Source: DAOTUL01 sp034437435 (GTDB lineage Bacteria > Chloroflexota > Anaerolineae > Aggregatilineales > Phototrophicaceae). From it: 41,332 nucleotides of DNA. How positions within the stretch are numbered: position 1 is the stretch's first letter; every line of letters begins with the position of its first letter. Positions 1-7,844 of the stretch are shown one piece after another. The position numbers and the translations under genes are program-made. The DNA lies in NCBI GenBank assembly GCA_964417785.1, contig CAYQJO010000009.1, positions 1-41,332 of the forward strand, read 5' to 3'. The notes beneath the pieces are model-generated. The model did no database searches. It saw only the letters and a program-made list of their open reading frames with translations, and had not been told where the DNA came from.

Positions 1-18
1 TCGTCGTCGCTGCGTTAG
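1..18 (+). CDS. possible 3' end of an upstream gene
   Basis: The first six codons in frame 1 read SSSLR then a TAG stop. The terminator-like hairpin at 80-110 fits a gene ending here on the plus strand. Five residues are too few to identify a product, and the frame could be chance. Confidence 0.2.
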   Translation, partial: SSSLR

Positions 19-30
19 GGCGAACATAGC

Positions 31-60
31 ACACAGGGCGCAGCATGCTGCGCCCCTACA
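31..60. repeat. REP-like palindromic element
   Basis: Positions 36-55 are a perfect 20-base palindrome, GGGCGCAGCATGCTGCGCCC, followed by CTACA. GTAGGGGCG-type palindromes occur as dispersed intergenic repeats in several bacterial groups. Only one copy is visible in this window, so the dispersed-repeat reading is inference. As RNA it would form a 9-10 bp hairpin with almost no loop. Confidence 0.45.
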
Positions 61-79
61 GTGATTAAATGATGTATCA

Positions 80-111
80 CACGCTGGTTTTGACCGGCGT
101 GTTTGATTTCC
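80..111 (+). terminator. intrinsic terminator upstream of murE
   Basis: The arms CACGCTGG (80-87) and CCGGCGTG (94-101) form an 8 bp stem with one G-T wobble and loop TTTTGA. A T-rich tail, TTTGATTTCC, follows. It probably ends the transcript of the gene that stops at or before position 18. It sits only about 20 bases before the murE start, so attenuation of murE is also possible. Confidence 0.5.
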
Positions 112-129
112 AGGGAATGAGAATTCGTC

Positions 130-1635
130 ATGCGTTTTGCCGAACTGCTCAATACCTTGCCCAATGGCATGTTGATCTGTGTGGACGGCGATGCCGATGT
201 GACCGCACCGGTGGTTGAGTCGACCGCAGACCTTCAGCCGGGCGGTGTGTTTGTCGCCCGCAAGGGCCTCAGCACTGATGGTCATCGCTTCATCCCGGAT
301 GCCATAGCGAAAGGGGCGGCGGCGATTGTCGGGCAGGAACCGCCAGGGGCAGTCGGTGTGCCATACGCGCAGGTACGCGATCCGCAGGCGGTTACTGGTC
401 TGCTGGCAGCGGCCTATCATGATTTCCCTTCGCGCCGTCTGGTGGTCATCGGTGTGACCGGCACCGATGGAAAAACCACCACCACCACGCTGATTCACAG
501 CATCCTCAAGCAGACCTTCAAAACCGGCTATATCAGCACGTTGGCCGCCGATCTGGGCGATTCCACCAGCGACACCGGCCTGCATGTCACCACACCGGGC
601 GCACCGCAGGTCCAGGCTTATCTGGCGCAGATGGTCGCTAACGGCCTGGAATACTGCGTGTTGGAGATGACCAGCCATGGGTTGGCCCAGGGACGGCTCA
701 ATGGCGTGGAGATTGACGTGGCCGTGCTGACCAACCTTCGCCATGAGCATCTTGATTTTCACGGCAGTTTCGACAACTACCGGGCGGCTAAAGCGATTAT
801 GTTTGAGATGCTGTCTCGCTCACAACGAAACCAAATCCCCAAAACCAGTGTCATAAATAATGACGATCCCAACGCCGGGTTCTTCAAGGCGATAGCGGCG
901 GACCGGTTGATGACGTATTCGCTGGATGAGGTAGCGGTCGATTATACGCCGGACGGCACGCGCTTCACGCTGGACGGCGAGTCATATGCGATGGTCCTGG
1001 TTGGGGCGTTCAATGTGATGAACGCGCTGGCAGCGGTCAGGACGGCGCTGGCGCTGGATGTTGGTGTGGACAGCATCAAACGGGGGCTGGCGGCGGTACG
1101 GGCCATTTCCGGACGCATGCAGCGGATTGACGAGGGACAGGATTTTATGGCGATTGTCGATTTTGCCCACACGCCGAACGCCCTGGAAAACGCGCTGCAC
1201 ACCTGCCGTATGATGCTGGGCGGGGCCGGGCGTTTAATCGTCGTTTTCGGCAGTGCCGGTCTGCGCGATGTGGAGAAGCGGCGTATGATGGCCGCGACTG
1301 CGGCACAACTTGCGGATTTCACGGTGCTGACAGCGGAGGACCCGCGCACCGAGTCACTGGATGCGATTTTGCAGATGATGGCGGAAGGATGTGTGGCGCA
1401 GGGCGGCGTCGAAGGCGAGACCTTCATCCGGGTGTTGGATCGCGGTATGGCGATTTATCGCGCCTGCCAGATGGCGCATCCGGACGATATTGTGATCGCC
1501 TGTGGCAAGGGTCACGAACAGAGTATGTGTTTTGGTACGGTGGAATATCCCTGGGATGATCGGGACGCGATGCGGTCGGCTTTGCGCGGCACACCGCTGG
1601 GTGGCCTGCCGACCGCACCGTCGGAGACAGATTAG
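130..1635 (+). CDS. murE: UDP-N-acetylmuramoyl-tripeptide synthetase (MurE)
   Basis: This cytoplasmic Mur ligase adds the third amino acid (a diamino acid) to UDP-MurNAc-L-Ala-D-Glu, using ATP, in peptidoglycan synthesis. The 501 residues match the family length. Visible motifs are the ATP-binding loop GTDGKTTTT (about 111-119), VTTPGA (153-158), EMTSHGLAQGR (179-189), HLDFHGSF (207-214) and K221 in YRAAKAIMF, the expected carbamylated lysine. GSAGLRDVEKR lies near 374-384. The specificity motif, DNPR in meso-diaminopimelate enzymes, reads EDPR here (403-406), so the added residue cannot be assigned from sequence; ornithine or another diamino acid is possible. The ATG at 130 is preceded by an AGGGA-type ribosome binding site. 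The 3' end overlaps by four bases a small convergent ORF (1632-1784). Confidence 0.93.
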   Translation: MRFAELLNTLPNGMLICVDGDADVTAPVVESTADLQPGGVFVARKGLSTDGHRFIPDAIAKGAAAIVGQEPPGAVGVPYAQVRDPQAVTGLLAAAYHDFPSRRLVVIGVTGTDGKTTTTTLIHSILKQTFKTGYISTLAADLGDSTSDTGLHVTTPGAPQVQAYLAQMVANGLEYCVLEMTSHGLAQGRLNGVEIDVAVLTNLRHEHLDFHGSFDNYRAAKAIMFEMLSRSQRNQIPKTSVINNDDPNAGFFKAIAADRLMTYSLDEVAVDYTPDGTRFTLDGESYAMVLVGAFNVMNALAAVRTALALDVGVDSIKRGLAAVRAISGRMQRIDEGQDFMAIVDFAHTPNALENALHTCRMMLGGAGRLIVVFGSAGLRDVEKRRMMAATAAQLADFTVLTAEDPRTESLDAILQMMAEGCVAQGGVEGETFIRVLDRGMAIYRACQMAHPDDIVIACGKGHEQSMCFGTVEYPWDDRDAMRSALRGTPLGGLPTAPSETD

Positions 1636-1784
1636 CGTGTTTGTTTGCGCCGGTTGCGGCGTTTGCGCTTGGACAGGGCTTCAGCCGCGTACAGGCGGAT
1701 TTCGCCGGAAAGGGTCAGATGGCGATGCTGCTCTTCAAGGTTCTTATGGGTTTTTTCGGCGAGATATTCGAACATCATACTCAT
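1632..1784 (-). CDS. small basic protein, 50 aa, unknown function
   Basis: A minus-strand ATG at 1784 opens 50 codons ending in TAA at 1632. The product begins MSMMFEYLAEKTHKNLEEQH and ends in the very basic tail KRKRRNRRKQTR. AGGGGA lies about nine bases upstream of the ATG, and a TATAAT box (minus strand, 1822-1827) lies about 38 bases upstream, so promoter, ribosome site and ORF line up. The middle looks helical (EEQHRHLTLSGEIRLYAAEAL), and the tail suggests nucleic-acid or ribosome binding; that is inference. I recognise no family. It is convergent with murE and overlaps its stop by four bases. The alternative is a chance ORF, but the signal order argues against it. Confidence 0.6.
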   Translation of the reverse strand: MSMMFEYLAEKTHKNLEEQHRHLTLSGEIRLYAAEALSKRKRRNRRKQTR

Positions 1785-1821
1785 GTTTCAAATCCCCTGA
1801 GTGGTATAGTCTATTGTGTAA

Positions 1822-1827
1822 ATTATA
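1822..1827 (-). promoter_or_regulatory. -10 box for the small minus-strand ORF
   Basis: The minus strand reads TTTTGCTATATAATTTAC, with TATAAT at 1827-1822. I see no good -35 at normal spacing. A start near 1815 would give a leader of about 30 bases before the ATG at 1784. Confidence 0.4.
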
Positions 1828-1914
1828 TAGCAAAAACGGCGTTTGAATAGTTAAGATTGCACGAGATGCCAGCATGATGTTGTGTCAAATATGTTTGTGG
1901 TAAAATGTGAGCGA

Positions 1915-1920
1915 TATAAT
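1915..1920 (+). promoter_or_regulatory. -10 box for the glycosyltransferase operon
   Basis: TATAAT at 1915-1920 lies only 15 bases before the ATG at 1935, which implies a very short leader. No convincing -35 is present. It is roughly 90 bases from the opposing TATAAT at 1822-1827, so the two transcripts diverge here. Confidence 0.4.
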
Positions 1921-1934
1921 GGCGGAAACAATTG

Positions 1935-2849
1935 ATGACTGATCTGGGAATTATCATTGTCAACTGGAACACTCGCGACCTGCTGCGCAAATGCCTGCAA
2001 ACTGTAGAGGCGAGCCAGGGTGATTTTGCCTACAGAGTGGTGATAGTCGATAACGCATCCACCGATGGCAGTGCGGATATGGTGCGTGATGAGTTTCCGC
2101 AGGTCGAGGTGATCGCCAGTGAGGTTAACGGCGGGTTCTCCTACGGCAACAACCTGGGGCTGCGCCGGTTGGGCTACCGTGATATAGGCGATGTGGACCC
2201 CGATGCCCCGCGTTATGCCCTGCTGCTGAATCCGGATACCGAAGTCCCGCCGGAGTCACTTTATAATATGGTCAGGTTCATGGACTCGCGCCCCGATGTC
2301 GGTATGGCTGGCCCTAAGCTGCTGCTGGCGGATGGCAGCCTGGATTTGGCGTGTCGCCGCAGCTTCCCGACACCGAAAGTCGCGTTTTACCATTTCTCTG
2401 GTCTGGCAAAACGGTTCCCGAAGAGCAAACGGTTTGCTCGCTATAATATGACTTTTGCCGATATTGACGAGGAGTTGGAGGTCGATTCGGTGGTTGGCGC
2501 GTACATGCAGGTGCGCAAAGAAGCGATTGCCAACGCGGGGTTGTTGGATGAGACCTACTTCATGTACGGTGAAGACCTGGACTGGGCATATCGCGTGAAG
2601 CATGCCGGTTGGAAAGTTGTGTATCATCCCGAGGTTACTGTATGGCACATCAAAAGAGCGGCCAGTCGCAAAAGTCCGAGAGCGCAGTTCGAGTTTTATC
2701 GAGCGATGCTGATCTTCTACCGGAGGCACTACCGGAAGACGACCCCTCTCTGGCTTCACGGACTGGTACTTCTGGGTCTGGTGGTCAAGGGTGGGCGTGG
2801 AATATGGAAGGAAATACGACATTCCCCGCTGCCGGCCAGCAACGCCTGA
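1935..2849 (+). CDS. family-2 glycosyltransferase (WbbL/rhamnosyltransferase-like)
   Basis: This is a GT-A fold nucleotide-sugar transferase, probably building cell-surface polysaccharide on the cytoplasmic face of the membrane. The N-terminal Rossmann strand LGIIIVNWNTRDLLRKCL is typical of GT2. VDNASTDGSADMV follows, then LLLNPDTEVPP (the DxD-like metal site) and, later, VGAYMQVRKEAI and DETYFMYGEDLDWAYRVKHAGW, the ED acceptor/catalytic motif of the WbbL-type subfamily. A C-terminal basic/hydrophobic segment (LWLHGLVLLGLVV) may touch the membrane. The start is ATG 1935; TTG 1932 is an alternative. It overlaps the downstream sugar-phosphate transferase by 46 bases or more, so the two are probably co-translated. 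The sugar donor and acceptor cannot be told from sequence. Confidence 0.85.
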   Translation: MTDLGIIIVNWNTRDLLRKCLQTVEASQGDFAYRVVIVDNASTDGSADMVRDEFPQVEVIASEVNGGFSYGNNLGLRRLGYRDIGDVDPDAPRYALLLNPDTEVPPESLYNMVRFMDSRPDVGMAGPKLLLADGSLDLACRRSFPTPKVAFYHFSGLAKRFPKSKRFARYNMTFADIDEELEVDSVVGAYMQVRKEAIANAGLLDETYFMYGEDLDWAYRVKHAGWKVVYHPEVTVWHIKRAASRKSPRAQFEFYRAMLIFYRRHYRKTTPLWLHGLVLLGLVVKGGRGIWKEIRHSPLPASNA

Positions 2850-4294
2850 TCCAGCAGATTAAATCTGAGACACTGCGCTCGCGCAATATCAAGTTCTTGC
2901 TGAATGTTCTGCTGATCGTGCTGGACATCGTGATGTTGTGTGCGGCTTTCGTTCTGGGGTATGTGGCACGCATGTACGTGCCGTTGTTTGCTATCCCGGA
3001 AGCCCAACCACCGCTGCGTGAGTACATCCCGACGATGCTGCTCCAGATGAACGTCATCATGATCGTGTTCTTCTTCTCGCGCCTCTATCACCTGCGCCGT
3101 GTCATCAGCCGCATCGACTACGCTCGTTACATCCTGGGGTCGGTCACGATTGGTGTGGTGATCGCCAATGGCTTGCAGGAATTGATGTTTAAGAACACAC
3201 CGTTGGAAATTGACTATCCGCGTGGGATGTTCTTCTATTCGTGGGCGCTCAGTGTGTTCCTGGTGCTGTTTGCCCGTGAGTCGCACTTGATCTTGCAGGC
3301 CAGTACCCGTCGCCTGGGGATCATCCGCGATAACCTGTTAATTATCGGCACGGGGCGCATCGCCCGCGACATCACCGAGCGTATCAAGCGTACACCGGAA
3401 CTGGGCTATAACATCGTCGGTGTGGTGACCAATCAGGTCAAGCCGAAGGGCCACATGCTCGGTTTTCCGATCCTGGGTTTGTATCCTGACATCCCGGCGA
3501 TTATCGACACCTACAGTGTCGAGCAGGTAATTATTGCGCTGCCGGACGCCCGCCGTGCCGAAATTGTCGATCTGGTGACTTTGTGCCAGCGCGGGCGGGT
3601 CGATATTAAAGTCTATCCCGATATTTTCTCGTATATGGCCGGCGACATGAACGTGGCCGACCTGAACGGTACACCGCTGCTGACCGTGCGCGATATTTCG
3701 CTGCGCGGTTGGAAGCTCAGTCTGAAGCGCGGTATGGACTTCTTTGGGGCGCTCCTGGGGTTGGTCTTCCTGTCGCCCATGATGCTGCTCATTGCGCTGG
3801 CGATCCGTCTGGAATCCAAAGGGCCGGTCTTCTATTCGCAGATTCGCATGGGGCTGGACGGGCGACCGTTCCCGGTGATTAAATTCCGGTCGATGCGGAT
3901 GGACGCTGAATCCAGCGGACCTGGCTGGACAGTACCGGGCGATCCGCGTGTGACTCGTGTGGGGAGTTTGCTGCGCCGGACGGAGTTGGATGAGATACCG
4001 CAGCTTATCAACGTATTGCTGGGCCAGATGAGCCTGGTTGGACCGCGCCCGGAGCGTCCGATTTATGTGCGCCAGTTCCGCGAACAAATTCCGCGCTATA
4101 TGGAGCGCCACCGCGAGAAGGCCGGTATGACTGGCTGGGCGCAGGTCAACGGGCTGCGCGGCGACACCTCGATCACGGCCCGCACCAGCTATGACCTGTG
4201 GTACATCGAGAACTGGTCGGTGTGGTTGGACTTCAAAATCATTATCCGCACAATCTGGATGGTTATCGCCCGCAAGAATCAGAACGCCTACTGA
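2804..4294 (+). CDS. undecaprenyl-phosphate sugar-1-phosphate transferase (WbaP/WcaJ type)
   Basis: This polytopic membrane enzyme would start exopolysaccharide or O-antigen repeat synthesis by moving a hexose-1-phosphate from UDP-sugar to undecaprenyl phosphate. From start 2804 it is 496 residues: four to five N-terminal membrane helices, a Rossmann CoA-binding-like domain (LLIIGTGRIARDI), one more helix (FFGALLGLVFLSPMMLLIALAI), then the catalytic bacterial sugar transferase domain with KFRSM, RVGSLLRRTELDEIPQLINVL, LVGPRPERP and KAGMTGWAQVNGLRG. ATG codons at 2609 and 2642 are in frame but would overlap the previous gene by about 240 and 208 bases, and they add only low-complexity sequence. 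I therefore prefer 2804, preceded by GCGTGGA. The stop overlaps the next start as TGATG. Confidence 0.88.
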   Translation: MEGNTTFPAAGQQRLIQQIKSETLRSRNIKFLLNVLLIVLDIVMLCAAFVLGYVARMYVPLFAIPEAQPPLREYIPTMLLQMNVIMIVFFFSRLYHLRRVISRIDYARYILGSVTIGVVIANGLQELMFKNTPLEIDYPRGMFFYSWALSVFLVLFARESHLILQASTRRLGIIRDNLLIIGTGRIARDITERIKRTPELGYNIVGVVTNQVKPKGHMLGFPILGLYPDIPAIIDTYSVEQVIIALPDARRAEIVDLVTLCQRGRVDIKVYPDIFSYMAGDMNVADLNGTPLLTVRDISLRGWKLSLKRGMDFFGALLGLVFLSPMMLLIALAIRLESKGPVFYSQIRMGLDGRPFPVIKFRSMRMDAESSGPGWTVPGDPRVTRVGSLLRRTELDEIPQLINVLLGQMSLVGPRPERPIYVRQFREQIPRYMERHREKAGMTGWAQVNGLRGDTSITARTSYDLWYIENWSVWLDFKIIIRTIWMVIARKNQNAY

Positions 4295-4599
4295 TGGATT
4301 TGCACACACTCGAAGAGAAAATGCACGCCTTTGTACGCAGCAAAGGCTGGTACGAGCCAGAGTCACTCCGTCCGCAGACACCGCGCAATCTGGCGATTTC
4401 GCTGGTCCTGGAAGCATCGGAAGTGCTGGAACATTTCCAGTGGAACGGCGATATTCCCGACCGGGACGCGCTGGCGTCAGAACTGGCCGACGTGATGCTC
4501 TACCTGCTGCAACTCGCCAGCCTGAGCGAGATCGACCTCGGTCAGGCGGTGCTGGATAAACTGGATGTGAATTATCAACGAACATGGGGTGAAGACTGA
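4294..4599 (+). CDS. MazG-like nucleotide pyrophosphohydrolase
   Basis: The product is 101 residues, the size of the compact all-alpha NTP pyrophosphatase (MazG-like/dCTPase) family, which hydrolyses (d)NTPs to NMP and pyrophosphate to clean the nucleotide pool. The metal-binding pattern is visible as LEASEVLEHFQW in the first half and ELADVMLYLLQLA in the second (EExxE-like and ExxD). It starts inside the stop of the sugar transferase (TGATG) and its own stop overlaps the ProRS start in the same way, so the three genes are translationally coupled. The substrate preference is not visible. The coupling to proS probably reflects operon economy, but a housekeeping role near translation is possible. 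Confidence 0.8.
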   Translation: MDLHTLEEKMHAFVRSKGWYEPESLRPQTPRNLAISLVLEASEVLEHFQWNGDIPDRDALASELADVMLYLLQLASLSEIDLGQAVLDKLDVNYQRTWGED

Positions 4600-6311
4600 T
4601 GCGAATGTCGCGCCTGTTCAGCCAGACTTTGCGTGAGGTGCCAGGCGACATCGCCAGTCACCAGTTTTTGCTGCGGGCCGGATATGTCCGCCAGCTTGCG
4701 TCCGGTATCTTCACCCAGATGCCGCTGGCGCAGCGCGTGCTGCACAAAATCGAGGCCATCATCCGTGAGGAGATGGACGCTATCGGCGGCCAGGAGATCA
4801 GTATGCCGGTGGTGCATCCAGCAGACATCTGGATGGAGTCCAACCGCTGGTATGAAGTCGGCCCGGAGATGACACGCTTCCAGGATCGCGGCGGGCGCGA
4901 TATGACGCTGGCGATGACGCACGAAGAAGTGGTGGCCGATCTGGTCCGCCACGAAATCCGCTCCTACCGCCAGCTTCCGGCTACGATCTATCAGATTCAG
5001 ACCAAATGGCGTGACGAACCACGCCCACGCGGCGGATTGATCCGGGTGCGCGAGTTCACCATGAAAGACAGCTACAGCCTGGATGTGGATGAAGCAGGGT
5101 TGGATGCGCAGTATGAGGCACACTACCGGGCCTATTTCAACATCTATCGCCGCTGCGGCCTGCCGGTGATCGCGGTCGCTTCGGATACCGGCATGATGGG
5201 TGGCAAACTGGCGCACGAGTTCATGTATCTGACGCCGGTTGGTGAGGATACGCTGCTGCTGGGTGAAGACTATGCCGCCAACCGTGAGGTGGCCCGGTTC
5301 CACAAGCCGCCGGTCGCTTCTGAAGACCCGCTGCCACTGGAAAAAGTGGCGACGCCCGATACGCCCACCATTGACGCTCTGGCAAAGCTGCTGGATATTT
5401 CGCGCACACGGACAGCCAAGGCGGTGTTCATGGTGACCGACGACGACCGCTTTGTCTTCGCGGTTGTGCGTGGTGATATGGACCTCAACGAGACCAAGCT
5501 GGCGAACGCCGTCAAAGCCGGTAGCCTGCGTCCGGCGACCGAAGAAGAAATTCGCGCCATCGGAGCCGAGCCGGGTTATGGATCGCCGGTCGGGGTGAAG
5601 AACTGCATGATTGTCGTGGACGACATCATCCCACAGTCGCCTAATCTGGTGGCTGGGGCCAATGAACCGGGCTATCACCTGCGCAATGTCAACTACGGGC
5701 GCGATTACAGGGCCGATATTGTGACCGACATCGCCGCTGCCCGCGATGGCGATCTGGCTCCTGACGGCCAGACGGTCTTACAGGCGGTGCGCGGCGTGGA
5801 AGTGGGCAATATCTTCAAACTGGGGACGCGCTACAGCGAGGCGTTGGGCGCGACCTACCAGGATGCCGACGGCGAGAAATGTCCGGTGGTGATGGGGTCT
5901 TATGGCATTGGTGTGGGGCGCTTGATGGCCTGCATCGCCGAGGAACACCACGACGATAACGGTCTGATCTGGCCGGTGTCGGTCGCGCCGTATCAGGTGC
6001 ATCTGGTGGTGCTGCCCGGTGACGACACACAGCGGGTTGCCGAGGAGCTTTACGACAGTCTGCGCCAGGCTGGTATCGAGGTACTCTATGATGACCGTGA
6101 CGAACGCGCCGGGGTCAAATTCAACGATGCCGACCTGATCGGTGTCCCGCTGCGTTTGACCGTCAGCGGGCGCTCACTGAAAGCCGGTGGCGTGGAATAC
6201 AAGCGGCGCGATCAGGATCAGCGCGATGTGATCGCCCACGCGGATGTGATCGGGACGGTGCAATCGGAACTGGCGACGCTGCACAAGGCAATCCAGCGTG
6301 CAGTCGATTAA
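4599..6311 (+). CDS. proS: prolyl-tRNA synthetase, bacterial type with editing insertion
   Basis: This cytoplasmic class II synthetase charges tRNA-Pro. The 570 residues match the bacterial type. Motif 1 surrounds GGQEISMPVVHPADIW. Motif 2 is TKWRDEPRPRGGLIRVREFTMKDSYS. Motif 3 is MGSYGIGVGRLMACIAEEHHDDNGLIWP. Between motifs 2 and 3 lies the INS editing domain (about residues 225-395), which clears Ala-tRNA-Pro; it keeps TAKAVFM with its conserved lysine and the FAVVRGDMDLNETKL segment. The anticodon-binding domain follows (VLYDDRDERAGVKFNDADLIGVP). It overlaps the MazG-like gene as TGATG; ATG 4605 is an alternative start. A second ProRS of a different type follows 68 bases later. Confidence 0.95.
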   Translation: MRMSRLFSQTLREVPGDIASHQFLLRAGYVRQLASGIFTQMPLAQRVLHKIEAIIREEMDAIGGQEISMPVVHPADIWMESNRWYEVGPEMTRFQDRGGRDMTLAMTHEEVVADLVRHEIRSYRQLPATIYQIQTKWRDEPRPRGGLIRVREFTMKDSYSLDVDEAGLDAQYEAHYRAYFNIYRRCGLPVIAVASDTGMMGGKLAHEFMYLTPVGEDTLLLGEDYAANREVARFHKPPVASEDPLPLEKVATPDTPTIDALAKLLDISRTRTAKAVFMVTDDDRFVFAVVRGDMDLNETKLANAVKAGSLRPATEEEIRAIGAEPGYGSPVGVKNCMIVVDDIIPQSPNLVAGANEPGYHLRNVNYGRDYRADIVTDIAAARDGDLAPDGQTVLQAVRGVEVGNIFKLGTRYSEALGATYQDADGEKCPVVMGSYGIGVGRLMACIAEEHHDDNGLIWPVSVAPYQVHLVVLPGDDTQRVAEELYDSLRQAGIEVLYDDRDERAGVKFNDADLIGVPLRLTVSGRSLKAGGVEYKRRDQDQRDVIAHADVIGTVQSELATLHKAIQRAVD

Positions 6312-6334
6312 GACCCTATGTGTGTCCGTCTCGC

Positions 6335-6357
6335 TTCGCTATAATGCTTACAGCGAA
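6335..6357 (+). promoter_or_regulatory. -10 region enclosed by an inverted repeat before the second proS
   Basis: TATAAT at 6340-6345 lies about 35 bases upstream of the ATG at 6380. It is enclosed by the perfect inverted repeat TTCGCT (6335-6340) and AGCGAA (6352-6357). The left arm would lie outside the RNA, so this looks like a DNA operator overlapping the -10 rather than an RNA hairpin. I see no good -35. That the second ProRS is separately regulated is inference. Confidence 0.4.
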
Positions 6358-6379
6358 TTGGCAGTAAGGACGAACTCAC

Positions 6380-7819
6380 ATGGCATCACAGGCGGTCACG
6401 CCCCAGAGCGAAGATTTTTCAAAGTGGTATAACGAAATCGTCTATAAGGCCGACCTGGCTGCCCAATCCCCGGTGCGGGGATGTGTGATAATCAAACCCT
6501 ACGGCTACGAGGTCTGGGAAGCGGTCAAGGGCGGGTTGGATCGGCGCTTCAAAGCGACCGGCCACCAGAACGCCTATTTCCCGTTATTTATCCCGGAGAG
6601 CTATCTGCGGCGCGAGGCCGAACACGTCGAGGGCTTCAGCCCGGAACTGGCAGTAGTAACACATGCCGGTGGCAAAGAACTGGAAGAGCCGCTGGTGGTG
6701 CGCCCGACATCGGAGACGATCATCGGTGAGGCGTTCGCCAACTGGATTCAATCGTACCGCGATTTGCCACTGCTGATTAACCAGTGGGCCAATGTAGTCC
6801 GCTGGGAATTGCGCACCCGGCCATTCCTGCGCACGACCGAGTTCCTGTGGCAGGAAGGCCATACGGCCCATATGACCGAGGACGAGGCCGAGCAAGAGAC
6901 CCTGCAAATGCTTGACATCTACGCCGATTTTGCCATCAACGAGGCCGCCATCCCGGTCATCAAGGGGCAAAAGAGCGACATCGAGAAGTTTGCCGGTGCG
7001 CAGCGGACCTACACCATTGAGGCGATGATGGGCGATAAACGGGCGCTCCAGGCCGGGACCAGCCATAACCTGGGCCAGAACTTCGCCAAAGCATTTGACA
7101 TCAAATATCTCTCGCCGGAGAATATGGAAGAATACTGCTGGACGACGTCATGGGGAGTCAGTACGCGCATGGTCGGGGCGATTGTCATGGCTCATGGTGA
7201 TGACAAGGGGCTGCGGCTGCCGCCGCGCATTGCGCCGATACAGGTAATCGCTGTGCCGATCTTCAAGACCGACGATGAAAAAGCGGCGGTGATGGAAACC
7301 ATCACCCGGTTGGTGGATCAACTGCGCGATGCTGGAATCCGGGTCCAGATGGACACCCGTGATGAGTCGCCCGGTTTCAAATTCAACGACTGGGAGATGC
7401 GTGGAGTACCGGTGCGGTTGGAAGTCGGACCGAAAGATGTCCAGAAAGGGAATGCAGTGCTGGCACGGCGCGATATTCCCGGTCGGGAGGGTAAGGCGTT
7501 CATCAGCCAGGATGTGCTGCTGAATGAGGTGCAGCGCGTGCTGGATGATGTACAGGCCAATATGCTCCAACAGGCGACAGAATTCCGTGACGCCAACATT
7601 CACGAGGCTGCTGATTATGACACCTTCCGCCAGATTGTTGAGCAGAGCGGATGGGTACGCTGCTGGTGGTCCGGTTCCGATGATGACGAGCGCCGGGTCA
7701 AAGATGAAACTGGAGCGTCGCTCCGCTGTTATCCATTGGAACAACCCGGCGGTGAGGGCCGCTGTGTATTAACCGGACAAACCGCAGAACGGGTGGCCCT
7801 GTTTGCCCGTGCCTATTGA
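6380..7819 (+). CDS. proS: prolyl-tRNA synthetase, archaeal/eukaryotic-like type
   Basis: This is a second, unlike class II ProRS of 479 residues with no INS editing domain. It opens with SEDFSKWYNEIVYKADLA, the usual start of the archaeal/eukaryotic-like type. Motif 2 lies in INQWANVVRWELRTRPFLRTTEFLWQEGHTAH. GTSHNLGQNFAKAFDIKY and TTSWGVSTRMVGAIVMAHGDDKGLRLPPRIAP (motif 3) follow, then the anticodon domain (DTRDESPGFKFNDWEMRGVP). The typical C-terminal zinc-binding domain ends in ARAY, as here, but the usual WCG..EC and CxxC cysteines read WSG..D and CVLT, so only one of the four expected ligands remains. It has its own -10 box (6340-6345). Two ProRS types in one genome are known in some Bacillus; adjacency is less usual. 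Confidence 0.93.
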   Translation: MASQAVTPQSEDFSKWYNEIVYKADLAAQSPVRGCVIIKPYGYEVWEAVKGGLDRRFKATGHQNAYFPLFIPESYLRREAEHVEGFSPELAVVTHAGGKELEEPLVVRPTSETIIGEAFANWIQSYRDLPLLINQWANVVRWELRTRPFLRTTEFLWQEGHTAHMTEDEAEQETLQMLDIYADFAINEAAIPVIKGQKSDIEKFAGAQRTYTIEAMMGDKRALQAGTSHNLGQNFAKAFDIKYLSPENMEEYCWTTSWGVSTRMVGAIVMAHGDDKGLRLPPRIAPIQVIAVPIFKTDDEKAAVMETITRLVDQLRDAGIRVQMDTRDESPGFKFNDWEMRGVPVRLEVGPKDVQKGNAVLARRDIPGREGKAFISQDVLLNEVQRVLDDVQANMLQQATEFRDANIHEAADYDTFRQIVEQSGWVRCWWSGSDDDERRVKDETGASLRCYPLEQPGGEGRCVLTGQTAERVALFARAY

Positions 7820-7844
7820 GTGTAGTAGAATAAGAAGGTTGTGC

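Noticed and set aside
1641..1850. 69-codon plus-strand ORF after murE
   Set aside because: No ribosome site; the minus strand of the same interval has the better-supported 50-codon ORF with promoter and ribosome site.
3338..4651. 437-codon minus-strand ORF antisense to the sugar transferase
   Set aside because: It has low-complexity Arg/Pro/His-rich sequence typical of an antisense shadow in GC-rich DNA, no family motif, and overlaps clear genes.
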